The translations under genes and the position numbers were made by a program. From UBA4742 sp002403895 (GTDB lineage Bacteria; Actinomycetota; Acidimicrobiia; Acidimicrobiales; Acidimicrobilacustridaceae): DNA of 64,000 nt. The notes under the pieces were generated by a model, which was not told the DNA's origin, did no database searches, and saw only the letters and a program-made list of their open reading frames with translations. This document shows positions 17,374 through 25,889 of the stretch, piece by piece (the first letter of the stretch is position 1; the number at the start of each line of letters is the position of its first letter). The stretch spans positions 3,848 through 67,847 of the forward strand of contig DAISGD010000012.1 in NCBI GenBank assembly GCA_036823295.1. The letters run 5' to 3'.

Positions 17374-17880
17374 TCAGGCGCTGACCGCCGCCGAGCCGTG
17401 CCGGCGGTCGCTCTGACGGCGGTCGTTGCTCGTGCGGCGTTCGCGGATCACCTTCGACCAGTCCTGGGCGACGCGACGGTCCTCGCCGGCGCGGCGGTCG
17501 ACCCCGGAGCGGCGCTCGCCCTCGACGGCCTCCCGCCCGATGCCCGCCAGCACGCGCTCGAGGGTGGCCAGGTTCCCACGGGGGATGGCGGCGAAGGCCC
17601 CGGCCTCGCGGGCCTGGGCCAAGACCACCTGGTCGGCGGAGACGAGGATGACCCGTTTGCCGGCCTGGGTCAGTTCGGCGGTGACGTCGACCCCCCGCAG
17701 ACCCTGCAGCTCGTTGCCGATGACGACGACGTTCGCCGCGGTGTGGGCCAGGATCTGCAGCGCCTGGACCGCGGTTCGTGCCTCGCCGGCAAGCTCATAG
17801 CCATTGCATACCACCGTGCGCCCGATGGCCCGTCGGGCCAGATCGTCACCGTCCACCACGAGTACCGAAGTTGTCGCCAT
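17374..17880 (-). CDS. Degenerate response-regulator receiver protein with basic DRR repeats
   Basis: A 168-residue protein. Residues 1-115 have the receiver-domain layout (SVLVVDGDDLARRAIGR ... AGEARTAVQAL ... GKRVILVSA). The phosphoacceptor site reads VVVIGNELQGLRG, so the usual Asp is Gly, and the conserved lysine is not evident (FAAIPRGN). The C-terminal 50 residues contain repeated basic-acidic units, VDRRAGEDRR and NDRRQSDRR. It is therefore probably not controlled by aspartate phosphorylation and may bind nucleic acid or a partner through the tail. ATG 17880 was chosen as it directly precedes the domain; a longer start at 17931 exists. Confidence 0.75.
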   Translation of the reverse strand: MATTSVLVVDGDDLARRAIGRTVVCNGYELAGEARTAVQALQILAHTAANVVVIGNELQGLRGVDVTAELTQAGKRVILVSADQVVLAQAREAGAFAAIPRGNLATLERVLAGIGREAVEGERRSGVDRRAGEDRRVAQDWSKVIRERRTSNDRRQSDRRHGSAAVSA

Positions 17881-18139
17881 GTCCTCATTCTGACCGATGG
17901 ATGGGCGCCAGTCGGTGATGTCCTGGGCCATATGGCCTACTCACCTCGGTCGAATGGCCTGGTTCGATCGCGGCCGCATCGGGCGAGGAGCTACGCCGCC
18001 GCCGATGGGCGAACCTGTTGGACTGATCCGCGGCCTAGGTCCTGTCTCACCCCTTGGCGTGCGATGATGACTGGCGTACCGGGGGATGCCGAGTTCCGGT
18101 GATGGCAGGGCCGGGCAGGGCGGAGAGGAGGGCCGGGGT

Positions 18140-18745
18140 ATGGGCAGTGAGCACGGATCCAAGCCCGACGACCCGCAGGTCGGCCGGACCGATGCGGCCG
18201 AGCGCCAGCGGGTGATCGACGCGGCGACGGCGATCTTCACCGGCTACGGCCCCGCCTCGGTGACTCTGAAATGGATCGCGTTGGCCTCGGGGATCCCGGT
18301 CGAGCGTCTGTCCACCGAGTGGCCGACGGTGGACGCCCTGCTGGCGTCCGTCCTCGACAACGTCGCCAGCGCCGTCGAGGCCGTCGGCTGGGCTGATTTC
18401 CGGCTGGCCCCGGAGGAGCTGGCCGAGCGCGGCCGGCTCATCGAGATCTACGAACGGGTGGTGGCCCGATCCTTGCTCGACGGGGTGAACCCGGCGCAGC
18501 TTGAAACCGCTTTCCCCCAGACAGACCGACTAGTCGCCACGTATCAGTCGGCGCTCGACCTCGACGAGCGCACGGCGCGCTACCGGGTCTACCAGGGCTG
18601 CGCCTTGGAGTGGGGGTGGCGGCTCTTCGGCCCCCATCTGCTGATTGCCTGCGGGCTGGACGGCGAGCCCGAGGGCCGACCCTATGACGAGCTCCAAAAG
18701 TTGCACGAGCAACTCATCCAGCTCCCACCGGTCACCCCGCTCTGA
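18140..18745 (+). CDS. TetR-like transcriptional regulator
   Basis: A 201-residue protein. An N-terminal TetR helix-turn-helix (about residues 18-65: RQRVIDAATAIFTGYG, SVTLKWIALASGIPVERL) is followed by a helical ligand-binding or dimer domain. The HTH is somewhat divergent from classic TetR. ATG 18140 has a GGAGG sequence about 9 bases upstream; the frame also opens earlier at 18086. No target operon is obvious. The gene directly downstream is a truncated fragment, so its original partner may have been lost. Confidence 0.78.
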   Translation: MGSEHGSKPDDPQVGRTDAAERQRVIDAATAIFTGYGPASVTLKWIALASGIPVERLSTEWPTVDALLASVLDNVASAVEAVGWADFRLAPEELAERGRLIEIYERVVARSLLDGVNPAQLETAFPQTDRLVATYQSALDLDERTARYRVYQGCALEWGWRLFGPHLLIACGLDGEPEGRPYDELQKLHEQLIQLPPVTPL

Positions 18746-18762
18746 TCGGGCAGGCTGTGGCC

Positions 18763-18872
18763 ATGAACCCTGCCATCTCGGTTTCCCAGTCCATCGCTGC
18801 CCCGGCCGAATCGCCTACGGGCTGAACCGGGCCGGAATGGAGGCCACCCTGGCCAACCTGGCCGAGGCCTGA
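18763..18872 (+). pseudogene. Remnant of a small SRPBCC-like gene (internal deletion, frameshift)
   Basis: An ATG at 18763 begins MNPAISVSQSIAAPAES, which resembles the start of SRPBCC/polyketide-cyclase proteins (short strand, then a SIAAPAE helix). It stops after 20 codons. A second frame then reads RIAYGLNRAGMEATLANLAEA and stop, like the C-terminal helix of the same family. The middle (roughly 100 residues expected) is missing and the ends are out of frame. The identification is tentative because both pieces are short. Confidence 0.4.
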
Positions 18873-18876
18873 GCGC

Positions 18877-20376
18877 TCAGATCCCGGACCAGTCGATGCC
18901 GGAGGTCTGGCCTGCCGGGGTGACGGTGCCCGTGGCCAGCATGGCCTCGATCGCGCTGACCGGTTGCGGCGGGCTGAAGTAGCACCCCTGGGCGAAATCG
19001 CAGCCCAGGCCGTGCAGCGTCGTGGCCTGCTCGACGGAATCAACGCCCTCGGCCACCGGCGCGATGTCGAGCGAATGGGCCAGCGCCACCAGCTGCTGGG
19101 TGATGGCGGCATCCTCACGACTCTCGGCAATACCTGACACGAAGGATCGGTCGATCTTCAAGACGTCGAGGTTGAACTGGCGCAGGTAGCTGAGTGAGGA
19201 GTACCCGGTGCCGAAGTCATCGAGGGCGAGTTTGATACCGGCGTCCTTGGCGTCGCGCAGCATGCCCCACGACGCTTCGACATCGCGCATGACCATGCCC
19301 TCGGTGATCTCCAGACAGATCCGGTCGGGAGCAACACCGGTGTCGGCCACGGTGGCCAGCAGCCGATCCATGAAATCGCTGCGGGACAGTTGCTTGGGCG
19401 ACACGTTGATGGTGGTCAGCAGCTCGCGCTCGGGGAAGGCTTGGTGCCAGGCCAGGTTCTGGCGACAGGCCTGCTCGATCACCCAGTCGCCCACGGGGGC
19501 GATCAGGCCTGAGTCGTCCAGCAGCCGACGGAACTCGTTGAGACTCACGAGGCCGCGCTCGGGATCGGCCCAGTGCAACAAGGCCTCTACCCCGACGATC
19601 TGTTGATCACCCAGCGTCACCACCGGAAGATACAGAACCCAGAACTCCTCGTTCTCGAGCGCCATCTGCAGTCGGCGTGCCGTTCCCGTCGGGCTGAGGG
19701 TGGGTCGCATGGACAGGTCGAAGACCACGGCGGTCTCGGGGCCCGCGTGATGGGCCTGCTGCAGCGCGATGTTGGCCTCGGCCAACACCTCGCGGGCCGT
19801 GGTGTGTCGCCGGTCCAGCACCACCACGCCGGCGTTGGTGGCCACCCGCACGAGGTCGGAGCCCACCCGGAACGGGCGACGTAGCACTTCTTGGAACTCG
19901 CCAGCCCGGCGCTCCGCCGAACGGGTGTCGGCCGAGCCGCCCGAGAGCACCACGAATTCCGGCCCGATGAAGCGGAACAACCGCTCATCGTCGGTCAGCG
20001 AGGCCTTCAGTTGATCGCTGACCGCCACCAGGAGCCCATCGCCGACTTCGTGGCCATGGGTGTCGTTGACGACCTCGAATCGGGCCAGCTGGGCGAGGAT
20101 GACGGCCCCCAGGGAACGATCAGGGCCCTCGAGCAGGTCGCCCAAGGCGGCGTCGAGCTGCTCTCGGTTGGGCAGGCCGGTCAAGACGTCGAACCGAGTG
20201 ACCAGATCTAGGTCTTGGTGAGCCTTCGTGGACGCGCGCTGACCGGTGATGGCGACGCCGATCATCACCAGTGCCAGGATCAGGAGGCCCACCAGCGCAT
20301 AGGCCAAGGTGCTTCGCCCACCCCTCAGTTGTCGACACATCAGTCGGTGGCCGGGACGCCGCAAGTCTAGGCCCAC
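18877..20376 (-). CDS. Membrane GGDEF-EAL protein; degenerate GGDEF, intact-looking EAL
   Basis: A 499-residue cyclic-di-GMP protein. One N-terminal membrane helix (about residues 23-45) precedes a GGDEF-fold domain (about 55-220) whose signature reads FIGPEF instead of GGDEF, so cyclase activity is unlikely. The EAL domain (about 235-480) keeps VEALLHW, the metal and catalytic residues in NVSP, CLEITEG, LDDFGTGYSSL, LKIDRSFV, VAEGV and QGCYFSPP. It should hydrolyse c-di-GMP, with the GGDEF domain perhaps acting as a GTP sensor. No sensory domain is fused. ATG 20340 is an alternative start. Divergent from the Usp gene. Confidence 0.92.
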   Translation of the reverse strand: MGLDLRRPGHRLMCRQLRGGRSTLAYALVGLLILALVMIGVAITGQRASTKAHQDLDLVTRFDVLTGLPNREQLDAALGDLLEGPDRSLGAVILAQLARFEVVNDTHGHEVGDGLLVAVSDQLKASLTDDERLFRFIGPEFVVLSGGSADTRSAERRAGEFQEVLRRPFRVGSDLVRVATNAGVVVLDRRHTTAREVLAEANIALQQAHHAGPETAVVFDLSMRPTLSPTGTARRLQMALENEEFWVLYLPVVTLGDQQIVGVEALLHWADPERGLVSLNEFRRLLDDSGLIAPVGDWVIEQACRQNLAWHQAFPERELLTTINVSPKQLSRSDFMDRLLATVADTGVAPDRICLEITEGMVMRDVEASWGMLRDAKDAGIKLALDDFGTGYSSLSYLRQFNLDVLKIDRSFVSGIAESREDAAITQQLVALAHSLDIAPVAEGVDSVEQATTLHGLGCDFAQGCYFSPPQPVSAIEAMLATGTVTPAGQTSGIDWSGI

Positions 20377-20506
20377 GCTCCCGCTGATCGGTGGGGGCCG
20401 ATCCAGCCGCTGGTGCGCCTCCCCACTGGTTGGGGCTGCCGCGTGATGCTGGGGCCGCTCCGCTCACCGTGGCGGGAGGCTCGCCCACGGTCCTGTCGGA
20501 TCAGCC

Positions 20507-21301
20507 ATGATGGGTCCTGTGTATCAGAACGTGATCGTCCCCAACGACGGAACCGCGGATGCGAGGTTGGCCACGGCTCCGGCCTCCGACCTGGCGTGGC
20601 GGTGCGGGGCCAAGGTCGTTGTCGTCAGCATGACGGCAGCTACCGACAAGCATTCGAAGGCGGCCGTGAAGCTCCAAGCCGTCGCCAAGAGCGAATCGAC
20701 GGTCGAGCTGTGGGTCGACCTCGAACACCCGTTGCCCGAGGCCTCACTACAGGCGGCGGCTCACCGGGAAGACTCGCTGTTTTGCCTGGCCACGCCTCGC
20801 TCGACGGTCGGTCTGCCCGGCCGGCGGCGGCTCACGGTGGGTCCCGTGCTGCCCGAACTGGTGGCCCGTGGTACCGAGCCGATCGTGGTGATCGGCCCCC
20901 ACGTGTCGACCGCCCAGGGTCTCCCCATGACCTCAGTGATCCTCGTGCTGGACGGGACGGCTGATTCCGATGCTCTGTTGGACGTGGCCGCGTCATGGGC
21001 AACCACGTTCGGGGTTCGGCTCGTGCTGACCCTGGTCCCGGCGGGGGGGACTTCGATCTCCCGTCCCGAGATCCAGCAGTACCTTGACCTGCGAGCGGAG
21101 CTGGCGGAGTCGAGGGTCGGGGTGAGCGTCGAGCTGGTGGGCGACGACGGAGGCCTGGACGGCCTGCTCGCTCTCCTGGCCGAGCACGATCCGGCGGCGG
21201 TCATGATGTCGCCCGGCCCGGTAGAGGTCGGTCTGTCCCGCCTTGCTGAGTCGATCATCTTGGGCGCGCCCTGCGTGGTGATCCTGGCGCGTCGCCCTTG
21301 A
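20507..21301 (+). CDS. Universal stress protein-like protein, two domains
   Basis: A 264-residue cytoplasmic protein made of two Usp-like alpha/beta repeats (about 5-130 and 140-262). Each has a start like the family (YQNVIVPNDGT; SVILVLDGTADSD). The ATP-binding GxxG-9x-G(S/T) pattern is not clear in either half (second half SPGPVEVGLSRLAES), so nucleotide binding is doubtful. GTG 20519 would give the more typical start MYQNVIV. It is transcribed divergently from the GGDEF-EAL gene, sharing about 130 bases of upstream sequence. Confidence 0.75.
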   Translation: MMGPVYQNVIVPNDGTADARLATAPASDLAWRCGAKVVVVSMTAATDKHSKAAVKLQAVAKSESTVELWVDLEHPLPEASLQAAAHREDSLFCLATPRSTVGLPGRRRLTVGPVLPELVARGTEPIVVIGPHVSTAQGLPMTSVILVLDGTADSDALLDVAASWATTFGVRLVLTLVPAGGTSISRPEIQQYLDLRAELAESRVGVSVELVGDDGGLDGLLALLAEHDPAAVMMSPGPVEVGLSRLAESIILGAPCVVILARRP

Positions 21302-21321
21302 GCGACCGCCCCGAACGATGA

Positions 21322-21573
21322 TCAGGACCGGGACGGCCGCCCGGCCCGCCGACGCCGCTCGGCGTCGATGCGGCGGGCGCGCTTGATCAGTTCGGGCAAT
21401 CTCGGCGCGATGACCTGCTCGTCAGGAGGGGCTTGCAGGTCGGCACCCAGCGCCTCGATCAATCCCGACACGCTGATGCCGTACTGGGTGGCGACCTCTT
21501 GCCAGGTCTCGTGCGCGCCGTCAGAGAGGTAGGCGTGCACGGCCCGGTAGCGGGGCTCCTTGTCCGTGGTCAC
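21322..21573 (-). CDS. Small basic protein, unknown function
   Basis: An 83-residue protein. Residues 10-45 (YRAVHAYLSDGAHETWQEVATQYGISVSGLIEALGADL) resemble a small helical DNA-binding fold, possibly HTH- or RHH-like. The C-terminus is very basic (RARRIDAERRRRAGRPSRS). I do not recognise the family. It is convergent with the Usp gene, 20 bases apart. GTG start. Confidence 0.6.
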   Translation of the reverse strand: MTTDKEPRYRAVHAYLSDGAHETWQEVATQYGISVSGLIEALGADLQAPPDEQVIAPRLPELIKRARRIDAERRRRAGRPSRS

Positions 21574-21655
21574 GGTCTTGAGGTTAGTCCTCTCTCGCTC
21601 GCTCGGCCCAGGGTCTCATCGATCCAGCGCCCGTCGTGGGTGGGGGCCAACTCGG

Positions 21656-22462
21656 TTAGATCATGAAGTTCATGGCGTGGACCACAGCTCGGCCGAGATC
21701 TTCGTCGCCGACGAGGGTGATCCGACCGTCGCGGAGTGCCAACTCCGGATCCCAGCGGCCGAAGGCAACGGCGGCGTAGGTCTCGACATCCATGGTCAGG
21801 GTGACGGAGGGATCGGCGGGCACGGCCTCGGCGATCGAGGCGCGACCGGCCACCACCACCGGTACCACGCCACCCGCCGAACCAGCCACGACGAACACGA
21901 CACAGGAGCCGTCTGGGGCGGCGGCCCGCTTTCCCACCACCAGTGGCATCGTCTTGGTGACCCGGCCGACCGAGAGCTCGACGGCTGGCCCCTCGAGGTG
22001 GCCCGGGCGGTCAACCGCACGGCGCATGTCCTGCTCGTGAGCCCAGCTGTCCATCACTCGGACCGCTATGAACTCCCGGAACGGCGCCATGCCCACCGGT
22101 GTGGGGCCTACCTCGTCGAGCTGCTCGTCGGTCAGGGCGCGGTACTCGGCCAATCGCTCGGCCGCCAGTCGTTCGAAGTCGGCCAGCACCTCCTCGCCGG
22201 TCATGGCCCGACGCGACTCCACCCACAGCTCGTTCAGCTCGCCGATGGGGTTGTGGAGGTGCCCGGTCTCCACCGGGGTCACGTCGGGTGTCGGCTCACC
22301 GCGCATCATGCGCTCGGTCCCCATGATGTGGGCCAGGTTGTCCTTCACCGTCCACCCGGGCAGGTCCGTCGGGCGCGTCCAGTCGTCCTCGGTGAGCTCA
22401 TGGCCCAAGGCAGCGATCGACGTCCACACGGCCTCGAGCACGTCGATGGTTGGCTCGCTCAT
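21656..22462 (-). CDS. Mycothiol-type DinB/maleylpyruvate isomerase family protein
   Basis: A 268-residue protein of the TIGR03083-like family. The N-terminal DinB four-helix bundle shows DLPGWTVKDNLAHIMGTERMM and a central DSWAHEQDMRRAV; the histidines of these motifs bind the metal. A C-terminal SCP2/MDMPI-like domain (about 185-268) follows. Family members use mycothiol or act as metal-dependent S-transferases in actinobacteria; the substrate here is unknown. ATG 22462 was chosen; upstream frame lacks homology. Divergent from the DsbA-like gene, with 82 bases between the starts. Confidence 0.87.
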   Translation of the reverse strand: MSEPTIDVLEAVWTSIAALGHELTEDDWTRPTDLPGWTVKDNLAHIMGTERMMRGEPTPDVTPVETGHLHNPIGELNELWVESRRAMTGEEVLADFERLAAERLAEYRALTDEQLDEVGPTPVGMAPFREFIAVRVMDSWAHEQDMRRAVDRPGHLEGPAVELSVGRVTKTMPLVVGKRAAAPDGSCVVFVVAGSAGGVVPVVVAGRASIAEAVPADPSVTLTMDVETYAAVAFGRWDPELALRDGRITLVGDEDLGRAVVHAMNFMI

Positions 22463-22544
22463 GATGTCCTCATGTGTCCCCCCAGGGGTGACCCCCGGAC
22501 CTCGGTCGGCGGTGGCCGAGGATTCGGCCGGTACGGTACCGCGC

Positions 22545-23225
22545 ATGGCCGACCGTCCCGTCAGCGTCGAGTTCTTCTTCGATCCGATGTGTCCCTACGC
22601 GTACCAGACCTCGCTCTGGATCCGCGACGTCCGCGCCCAGACCGGGTTGGAGCTCCGCTGGCGGTTCTTCTCGCTCGAGGAGATCAACCGTCGGGAGGGG
22701 GCCAAGCACCCCTGGGAGCGTGACTGGTCCTACGGGTTCGGCCAGATGCGGGTTGGTGCCCTGTTGCGGCGCCGAGGCGAACACGAGGTCGACCGCTGGT
22801 ACGCCGAGGTGGGCCGCGCCTTTCACGAGGGGGGGATCAAGACGCAGGACCGCGACGTCCACCGCGTCCTGCTCGACCGGCTCGGCTTCGGCCCGGACGT
22901 GGTGGACGAGGCCCTGGCTGACCCGACCACGGCGGACGAAGTGCGGGCTGATCATGACTTCCTCGTCGGCGAGAAAGCGGCGTGGGGGGTGCCCACCCTG
23001 GTGTTCCCCGACGGGCAGGCACTGTTCGGTCCCGTGATCGCCCCGGCGGTGATCGGTCCGGATGCGATCGCGTTGTGGGACCTGATGGTGGGCTGGACCC
23101 AGTTCCCTCAGCTCTACGAGATCCAGCGGCCGAAACAGCCCGAGGATCTGCACCAGATCGCCAGCACGTTCGCCCCGTACCTCAATGCCCGCTCATGGAC
23201 GAGCGTGGCCCATCCGACTCCCTGA
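22545..23225 (+). CDS. DsbA-family thioredoxin-fold oxidoreductase (cytoplasmic)
   Basis: A 226-residue thioredoxin-fold protein of the DsbA/FrnE-like branch, related to actinobacterial mycothiol-dependent reductases. The active-site region reads FFFDPMCPYAYQTSLW: a CPYA motif with a single cysteine, where two-cysteine members have CxxC. An inserted helical domain spans about residues 60-150, and GVPTLVFPDGQALFGPV is the cis-proline loop. No signal peptide, so it should work in the cytoplasm. Its divergent neighbour is also of a mycothiol-associated family, which supports a thiol-cofactor-linked role; the substrate is unknown. Confidence 0.82.
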   Translation: MADRPVSVEFFFDPMCPYAYQTSLWIRDVRAQTGLELRWRFFSLEEINRREGAKHPWERDWSYGFGQMRVGALLRRRGEHEVDRWYAEVGRAFHEGGIKTQDRDVHRVLLDRLGFGPDVVDEALADPTTADEVRADHDFLVGEKAAWGVPTLVFPDGQALFGPVIAPAVIGPDAIALWDLMVGWTQFPQLYEIQRPKQPEDLHQIASTFAPYLNARSWTSVAHPTP

Positions 23226-23897
23226 CGATCACTCTTCCGTTCTGGCAGGGAAGGGTGACCGTGGACGTCACTTCTCGCTGCCAGGACGAGGAGCGAAGTT
23301 CTAGCTTAACTCTCGTCGACCTCGCTCTCGAAGCCGGCGACCTCGACCTCGCCCGCTTCGCCGTCCTACAGGGGCTTCCACGACGGGCCTCTACAGACAA
23401 CTGGTATCGGCAACTCGCGCCGAATTGCGCAGGTTGTAGGACGACACGCCGGATGAGGACGCGACGACACGATACGTGAGCATGAGAACGGGCGCCTTCC
23501 GAGCGCATCATGCGACGCTGCTCACCGTCGTCAAGGTCGTTCGTCCTCGCTGCGCTGCGGGCGCTCCACCTTGACCCCGGCTCCGCTGCGTCAGCTCGGG
23601 CAGCCACGAAGGCGTCGACTGTCCTCGCCTATCTCGTCGTTCCATCGTCATCTCGGATGTCGCCCTACAGCAGGTTTCGGCATCACCATCGACCGATCAC
23701 ATGTGGCCGTGAGCGTGGTCAACCGATGGTAGTTTTTCATGGCTCCATCCTGTTTCCAAGATCAGGAGCCTCCGCGGATCCCAGGGCGGTTCACGGCGCC
23801 GAACGAGGACGGCTGCGGATGGTCCTGCGGCGCGCCGGAGTGGGAACTGTCCGACTCCAATGCGTCTCGGTCTGTCTGCCACTACGGTCACGGTTAA
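23226..23897. other. Long non-coding stretch at the left edge of an island-like segment
   Basis: About 670 bases with no frame that I accept as a gene. Frames crossing it (for example plus 23510 and minus 23607) give Arg/Ser/His-rich translations with no motif. It holds a 9-bp inverted repeat (23362-23443), short A/T-rich patches (AGTTTTTCATGG near 23730) and the upstream region of the TPR-cyclase gene. In such a compact genome this length suggests an insertion boundary or decayed gene. Confidence 0.6.
23362..23443. repeat. 9-bp inverted repeat with 64-base spacer
   Basis: CGTCCTACA at 23362-23370 is repeated as its exact complement TGTAGGACG at 23435-23443. It lies in the long non-coding stretch just after the DsbA-like gene. 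It could be a mobile-element end, an operator or chance. Confidence 0.5.
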
Positions 23898-25889
23898 ATG
23901 GCTGTCGACGACCAGGACCAAACCTTGTTGATTGCTGGCCGTGGTGCGTTCGATCAGTCGGATTGGCGGGCGGCGTTCGACGATTTCAGCCGAGTCGACG
24001 CCGGCGCGTCGTTGGATGCTGACGATCTCGAGCGGTTTGCCCAGGCGGCAATGTGGTTGGGGGAGTTTCAGGCATGTGTCGACAAGTTGGAGGAAGCGTT
24101 CGCGCTCCGGGTTGCGGGCGACGACGTCGAGCATGCGGCTCGCTTGGCGATGGAGCTCTGTCGCGCGCACGCGGTACGGCAGCGGATGGCGGTCGCGGTC
24201 GGGTGGTTCCAGCGGGCCGAACGGCTTCTGGAGGGGTTGGAGCTCTGCGCGGAACTGGGGTGGCTGGCCGAGCTGAGAGGGATCGTGGCCCTGCACCTCA
24301 ATGGCGACCTCGCTGCGGCGGACGAGCAGTATGGCGAGGCGTTGCGTGTCGGACGGTTGTGCGGTGACCGCGATCTGGCGGCAGTGGCGCTCGCGGGATT
24401 GGGGACCATTCGCGTGCGCGTCGGCGACGTCGCCGCGGGACTCCGTCTCGTGGACGAGGCGATGATCGACGCCGTGACCGGCGCACTTGGAGCCGTCACC
24501 ACTGCCCGGATCTATTGCAACACCATCAGTCTGTGTCAGGCGCTCGGTGACGTACGACGAGCCTACGAATGGACTGAGGAAGCAACTGCATGTTCGCGGC
24601 GGCCCGGAATGAGTGACTTTCCCGGCGACTGCCGGCTGCACCGCGCCGAGTTAACCCGACTACGAGGCGACTGGTCCGGTGCGGAGAACGAGCTTCACCG
24701 GGTGATGAGTGAGCTGGAGCGCTGGGACCTCGCGCATGTCGGGCAGGCGTGGTACGAGCTTGGGGAGATCGCTTTGCGCCGCGGCGATCTCGTCGCCTCC
24801 GAAGAAGCATTCGACCGCTCGGCCGGCTACGGCAAGGATCCGCAGCCCGGACTCGCCCGTCTTCGGCTCGCGCAAGGCGACGAAGGCGCGGCGTTGGCGT
24901 TGCTGCAAACCGCGACTGCGAACGTCGGCGACGTCGATCCGCTCGCGCTCGGTCAGTTGTTGCCTGCCGTCGTCGAGGCGCACCTCGCGTGCGGCGACGT
25001 GGCCGGCGCTGCCGAAGCTGCGGAGCGGCTGGCCGACCTCGCCGCGACGTACGGCACGGTTGTGTTTCAAGCCACCACCGCGGTGGCCCGGGCTCGCGTC
25101 GCGCTTGCCCAGGACGAATGCGGCGACGCCGCCACCCGGGCCCGCACAGCGATCTCGCTATGGCGGGACGCGGGCGCGCCCTATGAGACGGCCCAGGCGC
25201 AGCGGCTCTTCGCGGAAGCAGCGAGCCGGGTTGGGGACCGACCGATTGCCATCGTCGAACTCGAGTCGGCACTTGCTTCGTTCAACAGTCTGGGCGCAGC
25301 TGGCGACGTCGAAGCTGCGCAACGTCTGCGGGACCGCCTCGGTGACCAGACCACCGCGCGCAAGGTGTGTCGGACTTTCATGTTCACCGACATCGTTGAC
25401 TCCACTCGGCTGGTCGCCGCCATGGGCGACGAGAGCTGGTCCGCGGTACTGCGCTGGCACGACCGCACGATCCGGGACCTGCTCGCACGGCATCGGGGCG
25501 CAGAGGTGAAGCAGCGCGGCGGGGGCGATGGGTTCTTCGCCGCCTTCGCCGCGCCCGGCGACGCGATCTCGTGCGCGGTCGCCATCCAGCAACAGTTCGG
25601 CGAACACCGCGACACGAACGGCTTCGCCCCTGAGGTTCGTATCGGCGTGCACCAGGCCGATGCCCTGCTGTCCGGTAACGACTTCGCCGGACTGGGCGTG
25701 CACGAAGCCGCCCGCATCGCCGGGCTCGCAGGCGGCGGTGAAATTCTGGCAAGCCAATCGACAGTGATGTCCGCCGCCGTGACGACGGCCGGGCCCGCTC
25801 GCCATGTCGCCCTCAAAGGAATCGCCGACGGCATCGCGGTCCAAAAGGTCGCCTGGACCTCCGCACCTGAGAGGAAGCCGCCGACGTGA
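23898..25889 (+). CDS. TPR protein with C-terminal class III adenylate/guanylate cyclase domain
   Basis: A 663-residue protein. Residues about 1-480 are helical TPR-like repeats (for example ALRVGRLCGDRDLAAVALAG, WYELGEIALRRGDLVASEEA) of the kind found in actinobacterial signal-transduction ATPases, but no P-loop NTPase domain is present. Residues about 490-655 form the cyclase. The metal-binding aspartates are Asp498 (FTDIVDST) and Asp544 (GGGDGFF), with a preceding Lys (EVKQRG). The transition-state Arg lies in VHEAARIAG, where the usual Asn is His. It probably makes cAMP in response to protein contacts through the TPRs. GTG of the next gene overlaps its stop. Codon choice (many GCG) differs from neighbours. 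Confidence 0.88.
   Translation: MAVDDQDQTLLIAGRGAFDQSDWRAAFDDFSRVDAGASLDADDLERFAQAAMWLGEFQACVDKLEEAFALRVAGDDVEHAARLAMELCRAHAVRQRMAVAVGWFQRAERLLEGLELCAELGWLAELRGIVALHLNGDLAAADEQYGEALRVGRLCGDRDLAAVALAGLGTIRVRVGDVAAGLRLVDEAMIDAVTGALGAVTTARIYCNTISLCQALGDVRRAYEWTEEATACSRRPGMSDFPGDCRLHRAELTRLRGDWSGAENELHRVMSELERWDLAHVGQAWYELGEIALRRGDLVASEEAFDRSAGYGKDPQPGLARLRLAQGDEGAALALLQTATANVGDVDPLALGQLLPAVVEAHLACGDVAGAAEAAERLADLAATYGTVVFQATTAVARARVALAQDECGDAATRARTAISLWRDAGAPYETAQAQRLFAEAASRVGDRPIAIVELESALASFNSLGAAGDVEAAQRLRDRLGDQTTARKVCRTFMFTDIVDSTRLVAAMGDESWSAVLRWHDRTIRDLLARHRGAEVKQRGGGDGFFAAFAAPGDAISCAVAIQQQFGEHRDTNGFAPEVRIGVHQADALLSGNDFAGLGVHEAARIAGLAGGGEILASQSTVMSAAVTTAGPARHVALKGIADGIAVQKVAWTSAPERKPPT

Noticed and set aside
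23510..24022. 170-residue plus-strand frame in the long spacer before the cyclase
   Set aside because: Composition is Arg/Ser/Cys-rich without motif, and it runs into the cyclase gene in another frame.
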